Origin: 20CM-4-69-16 sp035637455
GTDB taxonomy: Bacteria; Gemmatimonadota; Gemmatimonadetes; Gemmatimonadales; GWC2-71-9
Assembly: GCA_035637455.1 (NCBI GenBank)
Contig: DASPXE010000093.1
Span: 1 to 64,000, forward strand
Direction: 5' to 3'
DNA: 64,000 bases
A program made the translations under genes and the position numbers. This document shows positions 41,659 through 49,841 of this stretch, piece by piece; the first letter of the stretch is position 1, and the number at the start of each line of letters is the position of its first letter. Under the pieces are notes generated by a model. The model saw only the letters and a program-made list of their open reading frames with translations, was not told the origin of the DNA and searched no databases.

Positions 41659-43218
41659 TTATTCGGGTGTGCCCCACCCGCCACCGCCGGGCGTCTCAAT
41701 CCGCAGCACGTCGCCCGGTTCGAGCAGGGTGCTCGCCTTGGGCGCGAGCGGCGTGCCGTTCAAGATAGTCCGCCCCGCGGCACCATGCCCACCGCCCGCC
41801 GCGCCCGCGGGGCAGTGACGGCGCCGCTCGGCGAGCACGCTCAGCTTCATCGGCGCCAGCGCTGCGAACTCGCGAATCACGCCCTCCCCACCTGCCCACC
41901 GTCCCACTCCGCCGCTCCCGCGCCGCAGGGCGTACGTCTTCAGCCGCAAGGGATACTCCATTTCCAGCACCTCGACCGGCGTGTTCCGCGTGTTCGACAT
42001 CCCCACGTGCACCCCCGACGGACCGAGCGCTCCCTGGCTCGCTCCCTGTCCCCCACCGATCGTCTCGTAATAAGTCCAGCCACCCGTCGCCCCACCACTG
42101 CGTTGCCCGTTGCCCGGTGCTAGTTGCCCGCCGAACGTGACGTTGTTCATGGTGCCCTGGCCCTGGGCCGGCACCTCGATGCCGCCGCGCGCCAGGGCGA
42201 GGAACAGTGTGTCCACGATCCGCTGCGACGTTTCGACGTTGCCAGCGGCGACCGCGCTCGGATGACGCGCGTTCACGAGACATCCTTCCGGCGCCGTGAC
42301 GCGGACGGCCCGCTGCACGCCGGCGTTCGTCGGAACGTCCTCCGGCAGGAGCGTGCGCACCACGAACAACGCGGCCGAGCGCGTGACCGCCAGCGGGCAA
42401 TTGAGGTTCCCCCGCACGGCCGGTGCGGTGCCCGTGAAATCGGCGTGGAACGCACCCTCCCGGATATCGATCCGCACCGTGATGGGGACATCGGCGTCGT
42501 CCACGCCGTCTCCTTCGAGCCAGTCGCTGGCCGTGAGGCCGGCCGCGCCGATCCGCCCGAGCGCGTCGCGCGTGCGGCGTTCGGCGTAGTCCATGAGATC
42601 GCGGGCGGCGTCTTGCACGGCGGCCCACCCATAGCGGGTGGCGAGGGTGCGCAGACCGTCGGCGCCGCGCTCCACCGCGGCACGCTGCGCCGCGAGGTCG
42701 CCGCGGCGCGTCTCCGGCGAGCGCACGTTCGCCAGCAGCACCCGCTCCACCTCCGGCGTGAACAGCAGCGGCGGCAGGATCATGCCCTCGGCGAAGATCT
42801 CCCGCGCCCCGGCCGGCATGCTCCCCGCCTGCATCCCCCCCACATCCGAATGGTGCGCCCGCACGACGCTGTACCCGCCCACGGCGCCGGCGATGTCGAT
42901 CGCGCCGATCAGCGTGATGTCGGGGAGGTGCGACCCGCCGGTGAAGGGATCATTCAGGATGAAGGTCTCGCCGGGCCGGGGGGCAGGCTCGAGCGCCCGC
43001 ACCGCAGTGACCGACTCGGCCAGAGCGCCGAGATGGACTGGAATATGGGCCGCCTGCGCGATCATCGCGCCGTCCGCCTCGAACAGCGCCGCCGAGCAAT
43101 CGCGGCGCTCCCGGATGTTCGGTGACAGCGCGGAATGGATCAGGACGAGCCCCATCTCCTCGGCGACCGCCGCGAAGGCGTGCCCCATCACCTCGAGCGC
43201 GACCGCGTCGAGCGTCAT
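41659..43218 (-). CDS. hyuB: Hydantoinase B/oxoprolinase family protein
   Basis: A 519-residue HyuB-type subunit of ATP-dependent hydantoinase, 5-oxoprolinase or acetone-carboxylase-like enzymes. Motifs are FILNDPFTGGSHLPDITLI, ADFTGTAPAVRGNLNCP, HPSAVAAGNVETSQRI, WTYYETIGGGQGA and the C-terminal VLRIETPGGGGWG. ATG 43218 overlaps the hyuA stop. A Gly/Gln-rich insert just before WTYYETIGGG (QLAPGNGQRSGG) is partly encoded by a heptamer array at 42102-42129. The exact substrate is unknown. Confidence 0.9.
   Translation of the reverse strand: MTLDAVALEVMGHAFAAVAEEMGLVLIHSALSPNIRERRDCSAALFEADGAMIAQAAHIPVHLGALAESVTAVRALEPAPRPGETFILNDPFTGGSHLPDITLIGAIDIAGAVGGYSVVRAHHSDVGGMQAGSMPAGAREIFAEGMILPPLLFTPEVERVLLANVRSPETRRGDLAAQRAAVERGADGLRTLATRYGWAAVQDAARDLMDYAERRTRDALGRIGAAGLTASDWLEGDGVDDADVPITVRIDIREGAFHADFTGTAPAVRGNLNCPLAVTRSAALFVVRTLLPEDVPTNAGVQRAVRVTAPEGCLVNARHPSAVAAGNVETSQRIVDTLFLALARGGIEVPAQGQGTMNNVTFGGQLAPGNGQRSGGATGGWTYYETIGGGQGASQGALGPSGVHVGMSNTRNTPVEVLEMEYPLRLKTYALRRGSGGVGRWAGGEGVIREFAALAPMKLSVLAERRRHCPAGAAGGGHGAAGRTILNGTPLAPKASTLLEPGDVLRIETPGGGGWGTPE
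42102..42129. repeat. GTTGCCC heptamer array inside hyuB
   Basis: Four consecutive 7-nt units occur: GTTGCCC, GTTGCCC, GGTGCTA (degenerate), GTTGCCC. On the coding strand this gives the Gln/Gly/Asn/Pro-rich insert before the WTYYETIGGG motif. Confidence 0.8.
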
Positions 43219-45218
43219 ACCCGCTCCACCACCACGGCTCCGGACGCGTGGACCGCGCCCCGCCACCCCGGTTCGATGAGCGCGGTGGCGTCGCGGCCGG
43301 CGAGAATCGCCGGGCCGTCCAGCGTGACCCCGACCGCGAGGTCATCGAGGGCCCACAGGGACGCCGTCACCCGCTTGCCTCCCCTTCCCCTCCCCCTTCC
43401 CAACGCCACGGGGCGCTCGCCGCGGCACTCCCTGGTTGCGCCCCCCCTTTCCCCAAAGCGCGGCAGTGGCGCTTCGCGAACCGCCACCACGCGCAGGTTG
43501 ACCAGTTCGACCGGCTGGCCGCTCCCGGAATGGCCGAACCGCTCCCGGTGCGCGGCCAGGAACGCATCCCGGATCTGTCGTGGATTGTTCGTGGTCACGG
43601 GGATCGTCACCTCGTAGCCTTGCCCGACAAAGCGGCAGTCGGCATACCTCCACAGGGCTCCGCCGGGCAGCTGCTCGCTCGCTTCGCGCAGCAGCGCGCT
43701 GAACGCGCGCCCGATGTCGGTCGGCTGGAGACGGTCGAGCTCGCGGTGATGGGACGCGAGCAGGTCCACGCGCTCCCCGGCCGCGGCGAGGCCCAGGGCG
43801 GAGAGCACGCCCGGATGAGGTGGAATGACGACCGTCCGCATGCCCAGCGCGTCGGCGAGGGCGCAGCCAAACAGAGGACCGGCGCCGCCGAACGGCACGA
43901 GCGCCACGCGCCGCGGGTCGAGGCCGCGCGCCACGCTCACGCGTCGCAACGCTCGAGCCATCACGGCTGTCGCGACCGCGACGATCCCGGCAGCGATCGC
44001 GGCAGGATCGCTGCCGGCGGTCTCGCCGAGCGCCGCCACAGCGCGCCGCGCCGCAGCGGGGTCGAGCCGCACTTCGTCCGCCAGAGGGCTGGCGGCGTCG
44101 AGCCAGCCCAGGACGAGGCAGGCGTCGGTGACCGTGGGGCGCGTGCCGCCGCGGCCGTAGCACGCGGGTCCGGGGACCGCGCCGGCCGAGTCGGGCCCCA
44201 CCTTGAGCGCGCCGCCTTGATCGACCCGGGCGATGCTCCCACCGCCCGCGCTGACCGTCTCGATCAGGATCGAGGGGAGCGCCAGCGGCACCCCCGCGAC
44301 TGCGCCGGCTCCGTCCTGTACGGCCGCGCCGCCGGTCACGAGACTCGCGTCGGCGCTGGTGCCGCCCATGTCGAGGGTGAGGAGCTCCGACAACCCGACT
44401 ACCGCCCCGACGAGCCGCGCCCCCACCACACCGCCCGCTGGTCCCGACAGCGCGAGGGTAGCGGCGCGACAGGCCGCCGGCGCCGGTGCGAGCGTGCCAC
44501 CGGCAGACGTCATGATGCGGAGCGTCCCGACGCCGCGCGAGCGCGCATCCTGGTCGAGCCGTGCCAGGTACGCGGAGACTTTCGGCCGCAGGTACGCCTC
44601 GACGGTCGTGGTGCTGATGCGCTCGAACTCGCGGAAGACAGGAAGCACTTCGTGGCTGGCCGCGACCGGGACGCCCGCGAGCGCGCTCCGCAGCGCCGTC
44701 GCGACGCGCCGCTCGTGCTCCGGGTGTCGGAACGCGAACAGGAAGGCGACCGCCACTGACTCGGGGGCAAGCGCGCGAGCCGCGGCGACGACCCGGTCGA
44801 TCTCCGCATCGGTGAGCGGCTCCTGAGCACCCGCCGGCCCCATGCGCTCGGCCACGCCGATCACGTCGCCACGGGCGACAAGCGGGGGCGCGTGGTCGCG
44901 CGCCAGGTCATACAGCGCCGCGCGGTCCTGTCGCCGGAGCCACAGCAGGTCCTCGAAGCCGCGCGTCGTCACGAGCACCACCCTCGCGCCGCGCCGCTCG
45001 AGCAGCGCGTTGGTGGCGATCGTGGTGCCGTGCACCAGCAGCTCAATCGGCTTTCCCTTTCCCCCTTCTCCCTTCCCCGCGGTCTCAATCGCCCGAAACA
45101 TACCAACCGAGGGATCCTGCGGCGTCGTGACCACTTTGCGCACGTCGATCTCCCCGTCTTCGGCGACTACGACGAGGTCGGTGAACGTACCGCCGATGTC
45201 GACCCCCACCCGTGTCAC
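43215..45218 (-). CDS. hyuA: Hydantoinase A/oxoprolinase family protein
   Basis: A 667-residue HyuA-type ATP-binding subunit. GVDIGGTFTDLVVV is the ATPase phosphate-binding start. HGTTIATNALLERRGARVVLVTTRGFEDLL, FREFERISTTTVEAYL, TLDMGGTSADASLV, VPFGGAGPLFGCALAD and the C-terminal YEVTIPV follow. GTG 45218 was chosen because a GGGAGGGG ribosome binding site lies just before it. Two Gly/Lys/Arg/Glu-rich stretches (residues ~47-58 and near 610) come from purine-rich tracts on the coding strand. It forms a translational pair with hyuB. Confidence 0.92.
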   Translation of the reverse strand: MTRVGVDIGGTFTDLVVVAEDGEIDVRKVVTTPQDPSVGMFRAIETAGKGEGGKGKPIELLVHGTTIATNALLERRGARVVLVTTRGFEDLLWLRRQDRAALYDLARDHAPPLVARGDVIGVAERMGPAGAQEPLTDAEIDRVVAAARALAPESVAVAFLFAFRHPEHERRVATALRSALAGVPVAASHEVLPVFREFERISTTTVEAYLRPKVSAYLARLDQDARSRGVGTLRIMTSAGGTLAPAPAACRAATLALSGPAGGVVGARLVGAVVGLSELLTLDMGGTSADASLVTGGAAVQDGAGAVAGVPLALPSILIETVSAGGGSIARVDQGGALKVGPDSAGAVPGPACYGRGGTRPTVTDACLVLGWLDAASPLADEVRLDPAAARRAVAALGETAGSDPAAIAAGIVAVATAVMARALRRVSVARGLDPRRVALVPFGGAGPLFGCALADALGMRTVVIPPHPGVLSALGLAAAGERVDLLASHHRELDRLQPTDIGRAFSALLREASEQLPGGALWRYADCRFVGQGYEVTIPVTTNNPRQIRDAFLAAHRERFGHSGSGQPVELVNLRVVAVREAPLPRFGERGGATRECRGERPVALGRGRGRGGKRVTASLWALDDLAVGVTLDGPAILAGRDATALIEPGWRGAVHASGAVVVERV
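45051..45078. repeat. Pyrimidine-rich heptamer array inside hyuA
   Basis: Four 7-nt units read CTTTCCC, TTTCCCC, CTTCTCC, CTTCCCC on the + strand. They encode the Gly/Lys/Glu-rich segment near residue 50 of HyuA. Confidence 0.7.
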
Positions 45219-45230
45219 TGCCCCTCCCAA

Positions 45231-45330
45231 TTGCGGATTGCGGATTGCGGATTGCGGATTGTGAGGGTCGGCTCCGTGACGAGCGACCTCTCACTGCAAA
45301 TCCGCAATCCGCAATCCGCAATCCGCAATT
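45231..45330. repeat. Inverted pair of heptamer arrays (GCGGATT)n / (AATCCGC)n, copy 2
   Basis: The left arm, 45231-45261, holds four TTGCGGA units plus TTG. The right arm, 45299-45330, holds four AATCCGC units plus AATT. The spacer is about 37 nt and unlike that of copy 1. It fills almost the whole gap between the lnt stop (45331) and the hyuA ribosome binding site, so it would form a long hairpin in a transcript running from lnt into hyuA. Confidence 0.92.
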
Positions 45331-46872
45331 TCACGCCCCGCGCCTCGACCTCCAGCTGTCAACCACCAGTGCGCCGGCGAACCCCAAGGTGGCCATCACC
45401 GCCAGCGTCCCCACCCAGTCCCCCAGCCGCACGTACCAGGTCATCACATCGCTCGTGACTAGCGTGCTCGCGTCGGCCGTTCGGACCTCGAGGGGGGTCG
45501 CCGCGTGCACGTGGCCCAGCGGGTCCACGGTCGCCGAAATGCCCGAGTTCGCCGCGCGCGCGATCCCCATCCGCGTTTCGATGGCCCGCATCACCAAGTG
45601 GGTCAAGTGCTGGTAGGGGCCGGCCGTGCGGCCGTACCAGGCGTCGTTCGTGATATTGACGAGGAAGTCCGCCCGCCGGCGGCGGTAGTCACGCGCCAAG
45701 TCGGCAAAGATCGATTCGTAACAGATCAGCACGCCGAACCGGCCCACCGCGGTGGGGTAGAGGGGCAGCCCGCGCCCCTTACCGAAGCCCCCGAACCAGT
45801 GCAGATGGAACCAGCGCGGCGGGACGAAGGGTACCCGCTCGACGATGGGCACCAGGTAATGCTTGTGGTAGACCGGATAGGCCGTCCGGTCACCCGTCGC
45901 ATCGTAAAAGAACGCTGCGTTGTAGTAGTCGTCCAGGGAGGTGGCATCGAGGCCACCGGTGAGGAGTGGCGTGCGCGTCTCGCGCCCGCGCTGCGCGAGC
46001 ATGGCATCCCAATCAGGGCGGGTCACGAAGTAGTTGGGCACCGCGGCCTCGGGCCAGAGCAGCAGGTCGAGCCGGGTGCTGTCCTCCAGCCGTCGCGAAA
46101 GGGCGAAGAGATCGGCCATGATGGTGTCCTGGTAGGTCTTGTTCCACTTCTCCCGGAACCCTACGTTCGGCTGCACCAGCCCCACGACGGCTGCGGTGCG
46201 CAGCGGCAGTGTGCGCTCGCGCCAAGCCCCGTAGCCCCCCGCGAGGGCGATGCTCAAAAGCACCGCCGCGGCAGACTGCCACCGCATCGTACGTCTCCCT
46301 TCTCCCTTCTCCTCCGGCAGCAGCACCTCGACGAGCATCACGTTGCACCAGGCCAGCCACAGCGTCGCACCGCGCGCGCCCGCGAGGTCGGCCCACTGCA
46401 CCAGGATCGGCGCATCCGCGAGGGACGTCCCGAGACCGAGCCACGGGAAGCGGATGTCGCCCTGGTGGCCGATGCCCCAATCCATGGCCGTCCATACGAC
46501 GGGGAAGAGCGCCCAGAGCGGGACGGCGGGGAAGCAGGTCCGGGTCCGGACGACGAGCCAAAACAGCCCCGCCGTCCACAGTCCGTAGACCGCGATCGTG
46601 GCGAGATACCCGAGGGCCGAGAGGGGCGTGAAGTGCCACAGGGCGACGACCAGCCAGTAGAGCACCACCGCCTGTGACACGAGGCCGTACCAGAAGCCGA
46701 GGCGCAGCGCCCGGCGGAGGTCCGCCGCGCGCTCGAGCTCCCGCAGCAGCACCACTGCGGGCGTGACGGCGACGAAGCTCAGGGCGGGGATCTGGAACGG
46801 GGGATAGCTCAGCGCGAGCAGGACCGCGCCGAGCGCGATCAGGACGGCCGTCCGCCGGGACGGCCCGGTCAC
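45331..46872 (-). CDS. lnt: Apolipoprotein N-acyltransferase
   Basis: The last step of lipoprotein maturation, in the inner membrane. The 513-residue protein starts at GTG 46872. Six or so N-terminal helices precede a nitrilase-like periplasmic domain with Glu275 (LLWPEAAVP), Lys337 (YHKHYLVP) and Cys384 (ICYES), matching the E. coli Glu267-Lys335-Cys387 set. A final membrane helix follows. The short EEKGEGRR stretch between helices comes from three 7-nt units at 46294-46314. The start overlaps the Gfo/Idh stop by 4 nt. Together with lolA in this window it supports a complete lipoprotein route. Confidence 0.95.
   Translation of the reverse strand: MTGPSRRTAVLIALGAVLLALSYPPFQIPALSFVAVTPAVVLLRELERAADLRRALRLGFWYGLVSQAVVLYWLVVALWHFTPLSALGYLATIAVYGLWTAGLFWLVVRTRTCFPAVPLWALFPVVWTAMDWGIGHQGDIRFPWLGLGTSLADAPILVQWADLAGARGATLWLAWCNVMLVEVLLPEEKGEGRRTMRWQSAAAVLLSIALAGGYGAWRERTLPLRTAAVVGLVQPNVGFREKWNKTYQDTIMADLFALSRRLEDSTRLDLLLWPEAAVPNYFVTRPDWDAMLAQRGRETRTPLLTGGLDATSLDDYYNAAFFYDATGDRTAYPVYHKHYLVPIVERVPFVPPRWFHLHWFGGFGKGRGLPLYPTAVGRFGVLICYESIFADLARDYRRRRADFLVNITNDAWYGRTAGPYQHLTHLVMRAIETRMGIARAANSGISATVDPLGHVHAATPLEVRTADASTLVTSDVMTWYVRLGDWVGTLAVMATLGFAGALVVDSWRSRRGA
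46294..46314. repeat. TCTCCCT heptamer array inside lnt
   Basis: TCTCCCT occurs twice exactly and once as TCTCCTC (21 nt). It encodes the charged Glu/Lys/Gly/Arg loop between two Lnt membrane segments. Confidence 0.7.
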
Positions 46873-47876
46873 AGCAACACGTCGCGCCCTTCGTCGGCCG
46901 AGCGGTAGACCGCGTCGAGCACCCGGTGGAGGGCCAACTGGTCGCGGGGCGGGGGCGCGTTGACGTCGCCCTTGATGACGGCGAGGAAGTATGTCCACTC
47001 GGCGCGGTAGGACTGGGCGAACGGCGTCTCGCGTCCGCTCGCGCCCGTGGGTGTGGCGTCGATGACGGTCCCGTGTGCGTCCTTGAAGACCCGCAGCGGC
47101 TGGACGGTGGCTGAGCCCTTGGTCCCGACGAGATCGAACCAGAACCGTTCGGCGGCGCCCAGGTGACGCCAGCTCACGTCCATCGAGATCGACACGCCGT
47201 TGTCGCACACCACGAGCGCGGTCGCCATGTCCTCCACGCTGTCCTTCGCCTGGCCCACCATGTGCGCGGCGACGCGCTTCGGGGCCGGCCAGCCCGCGAG
47301 CCAGAGGCCGAGGTCCAAGAGCTGCAGCCCGAGGTCGAGGAACGCGCCGCCGCCCGCCTCCGGGCGTCGCAGCCGCCAGCCGAGCAGCTGGCGGCTGGGC
47401 TGAAACGTGTACCACCCGCTCCGGATCGCCTGCAGCACGCCCAGGTCACCGCCCGCGAGGAATCCGCGCACCGCCTGGACGTCCGAGCGGAAGCGGTGGT
47501 TCATTCCCACCATCACGCGCTTGCCGTACTTCTCGCTTGCCTGGAGCACGCGCTCGACACCTGCCACGGTGAGCGCCAGCGGCCGCTCGCACAGCACGTG
47601 GCACCCCGCGGCCAGCGCGGCGACGACGTGGATCTCGTGCAGGTGATTAGGGGTGCAGATCGCGATCGCGTCCGCGTGGCCGTAACGGAGCACCTCCTCG
47701 ATGTCATCGAAGGCGTCCCTGACCTCGAACCGCGCGGCGAGGGCCTGAGCCTTGCTGACATCGTTGTCGCAGATCGCCGCGACCTCGACGCCCGGCAGCT
47801 TGCGCAGCACGGGGAGGTGCGCCACCTGCGCGATCGCCCCCGCCCCTACCACCGCCACCCGGACGGGCGTGCTCAC
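46869..47876 (-). CDS. Gfo/Idh/MocA family oxidoreductase
   Basis: A 335-residue NAD(P)-dependent oxidoreductase. The N-terminal Rossmann fold has VVGAGAIAQVAHLPVLRKLPGVEVAAICD and ICTPNHLHEIHVVAAL, with CERPLALTV in the place of the common EKP motif. The C-terminal domain has GAFLDLGLQLLDLGLWLAG. GTG 47876 overlaps the outer-membrane-protein gene by 4 nt. Such enzymes act on sugars, inositols or similar compounds; the substrate is not readable. Confidence 0.9.
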   Translation of the reverse strand: MSTPVRVAVVGAGAIAQVAHLPVLRKLPGVEVAAICDNDVSKAQALAARFEVRDAFDDIEEVLRYGHADAIAICTPNHLHEIHVVAALAAGCHVLCERPLALTVAGVERVLQASEKYGKRVMVGMNHRFRSDVQAVRGFLAGGDLGVLQAIRSGWYTFQPSRQLLGWRLRRPEAGGGAFLDLGLQLLDLGLWLAGWPAPKRVAAHMVGQAKDSVEDMATALVVCDNGVSISMDVSWRHLGAAERFWFDLVGTKGSATVQPLRVFKDAHGTVIDATPTGASGRETPFAQSYRAEWTYFLAVIKGDVNAPPPRDQLALHRVLDAVYRSADEGRDVLL

Positions 47877-48541
47877 CGGCTGGTCGCTCTCCGGCCGCCG
47901 ACCCCCGCCCAGCGATACATCACCCCGGTGCGCAGACTCACCGTCGAGAGCCCGCTCGACAGCACGCCGCGCGCGTCCACGGTGACACGCCAGTGCTTCG
48001 CGCCGATCTCCGCCCCGATCGTGCCGTTCCCGCCGGCAGTGATCTGGTCCAGCGCGTCCTCTACGAACGTGCCGTCGATCGCTTTGCCGCTGCCGTTGCG
48101 GAGGTGAATGCCGACCCCGAGCCCCAGATACAGCGTCACGGCACGGCCCTGCGGCATGACGTACTGGAGGTCAAGGTCGCCCGTCAGGTCGCTCCAGCTG
48201 ATATCGCCCAGCTGGATGGTGTAGTTCGAGTCCGGATCGTTCACGACGCGACGCAGTCCGTCCGCGTAGCGCCGCAGGGCTTCCGAGCTCAGGTCGGCGT
48301 GGAAGTAGGAGAGACCGAGCAGCACGCGGACCTTGGGGGCGATGAAGCCGTAGTCGAGCCGCACGCCGCCGGTGAACGTGCCCCGGATGTTGTTGCCGCC
48401 GAGCGGGCCGAGATCGAACTGCACGGCGCTGGGTCTCAAATTCTCGGAAGAGAACTGGTTGAACACGCCCTGGGCAGACAGACGGTCGGACGGATGGATG
48501 GATACCAGCCCGACGAGCACCAGCATTCGCCCGATGGCCAT
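47873..48541 (-). CDS. Outer-membrane beta-barrel-like protein
   Basis: About 222 residues with a signal peptide ending RLSAQ and alternating amphipathic strands (RGTFTGGVRLDYGFIAPKVRVLLGLSYF, AVTLYLGLGVGIHLRN, GTIGAEIGAKHWRVTVDARGVLSSG). It is probably a small outer-membrane barrel; the family is not recognised. The start is uncertain: ATG 48541 is used, while GTG 48553 would add Arg residues that improve the signal peptide. It follows the SpoIID-like gene closely. Confidence 0.65.
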   Translation of the reverse strand: MAIGRMLVLVGLVSIHPSDRLSAQGVFNQFSSENLRPSAVQFDLGPLGGNNIRGTFTGGVRLDYGFIAPKVRVLLGLSYFHADLSSEALRRYADGLRRVVNDPDSNYTIQLGDISWSDLTGDLDLQYVMPQGRAVTLYLGLGVGIHLRNGSGKAIDGTFVEDALDQITAGGNGTIGAEIGAKHWRVTVDARGVLSSGLSTVSLRTGVMYRWAGVGGRRATSR

Positions 48542-48557
48542 CCTCCGGGCCACCGCC

Positions 48558-49841
48558 CTAGTAGAGCCGCTCAATGGTCGTCCCTGGAAAATAGGTCGTC
48601 AGGATCTTCCGGTACTCCTGGCCCGCGCGCGCTCGGCCTACCGCGCCCCATTGGCACAGGCCGAGGCCGTGTCCCGACCCCGCGCCTGCCGCGACGAGCC
48701 GAGTGACCGCTCCGTCCTGGCGCGTCACCGACAGCTGGAACGCCGTGCTCTGCAGCAGCCGACCCGACTCCGGCCGCAGCACGGCGCGCACCTCCGGGCC
48801 AGGCACGCGGATGTCGCCGTGCTCGAACACGATGCGGAGCTCGCCGACGCGCCCCGAAGGACCGGTGCGGCTCACCGCAACGTCGGTGATGCGCTGCAGG
48901 CCATCGCCGCCGACATGCATCACGGTCGGGAGCGTCCGCGACAATATAGCGCGCAGCTTCGCGCTGTCCCATTCCTCGCGCCAACGAAACCGCGGCGAGA
49001 GGTCGCAGTAGGAGTGCCCGCGACCGCTCGCGTCGGAGACCGGACGCAGGTAGGGGCGGCTCTGCGCCGTGTTGAACGCCTCCTCGACCGCCGCCGTGCT
49101 GCCGCCACAGGTGGAATGAAAGTAGGCCTCGATGATCTCCCCATCGTACTCGAGCACCTCGCCCGCGGTGCGGCGTACGGCGCTCCACACCTCTGGCGTC
49201 TCGCCCGCGACGCCGTTGTAGACCTGGTCGCGGACGTCCGCCCACGCGTCGAACCCGAGCGCCTCCCAGCGGTGGCGGTTCTTGAGGGCAAAGCTGCGCG
49301 AAACGACCGCCTGGGCGAGCAGCGCCTGCTCCTCGTCGTTGCGCCGGATGCCGATCTCACCTGCCAGCACGCCCGCGAGGTAGCTCTCCACCGGCACCCG
49401 GTTCAGCAGGGTCAGCCCGGAGGCGTCCCGCACCACGTTGACGCGGCCACGGTAGCGGCGGCCGCCCGCCATTGCGAAGCGGTTCTCGGTGACGTTCACG
49501 GCGGAGACACCGCCGTGACGCTCGCTCCGGGAGCCGTCGGGCTGGACGACGCGCAGGCCGCCCGTATCCGGGACAACGGTCCAGGACACGCCGGCCGGGA
49601 TGGAGCCGATCGGCGCCCCGTTCCCGTCGTCCGTGACGAACAGCTCTCCGTCGCCTCCTAGTGAGACGCTCGACGCGCCGACCGCGAGTCCGACCCGGAG
49701 CTCCGGCTCGGCGCCGGGAGTGACCGTGGTGGGTTGCGGCGGCCCCGGGCAGGCCGCGGCGGCGCAGGCGAGGAGGCTAGCGAGCCCGTGCCTCGCCCAG
49801 CGCTGCGTCGAGTTGTGCGATGGTGAAGTCGATGTCCGCAT
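48558..49841 (-). CDS. SpoIID/LytB domain lipoprotein
   Basis: About 427 residues. The SpoIID/LytB domain is clear (NRVPVESYLAGVLAGEIG, EEQALLAQAVVSRSFALKNR, AVRRTAGEVLEYDGEIIEAYFHSTCGGSTAAVEEAF, GAGSGHGLGLCQWGAVGRARAGQEYRKILTTYFPG). SpoIID enzymes are lytic transglycosylases acting on denuded glycan strands. The leader ends LLACAAAAC, a plausible lipobox. The best in-frame start is ATG 49841, which puts the first 65 nt inside the 3' end of hemL; no standard start codon lies closer to the lipobox. Confidence 0.85.
   Translation of the reverse strand: MRTSTSPSHNSTQRWARHGLASLLACAAAACPGPPQPTTVTPGAEPELRVGLAVGASSVSLGGDGELFVTDDGNGAPIGSIPAGVSWTVVPDTGGLRVVQPDGSRSERHGGVSAVNVTENRFAMAGGRRYRGRVNVVRDASGLTLLNRVPVESYLAGVLAGEIGIRRNDEEQALLAQAVVSRSFALKNRHRWEALGFDAWADVRDQVYNGVAGETPEVWSAVRRTAGEVLEYDGEIIEAYFHSTCGGSTAAVEEAFNTAQSRPYLRPVSDASGRGHSYCDLSPRFRWREEWDSAKLRAILSRTLPTVMHVGGDGLQRITDVAVSRTGPSGRVGELRIVFEHGDIRVPGPEVRAVLRPESGRLLQSTAFQLSVTRQDGAVTRLVAAGAGSGHGLGLCQWGAVGRARAGQEYRKILTTYFPGTTIERLY

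Noticed and set aside
43122..44759. 545-codon rightward open frame across hyuA
   Set aside because: hyuA has the correct motifs and frame; the opposite frame is low-complexity Arg/His-rich.
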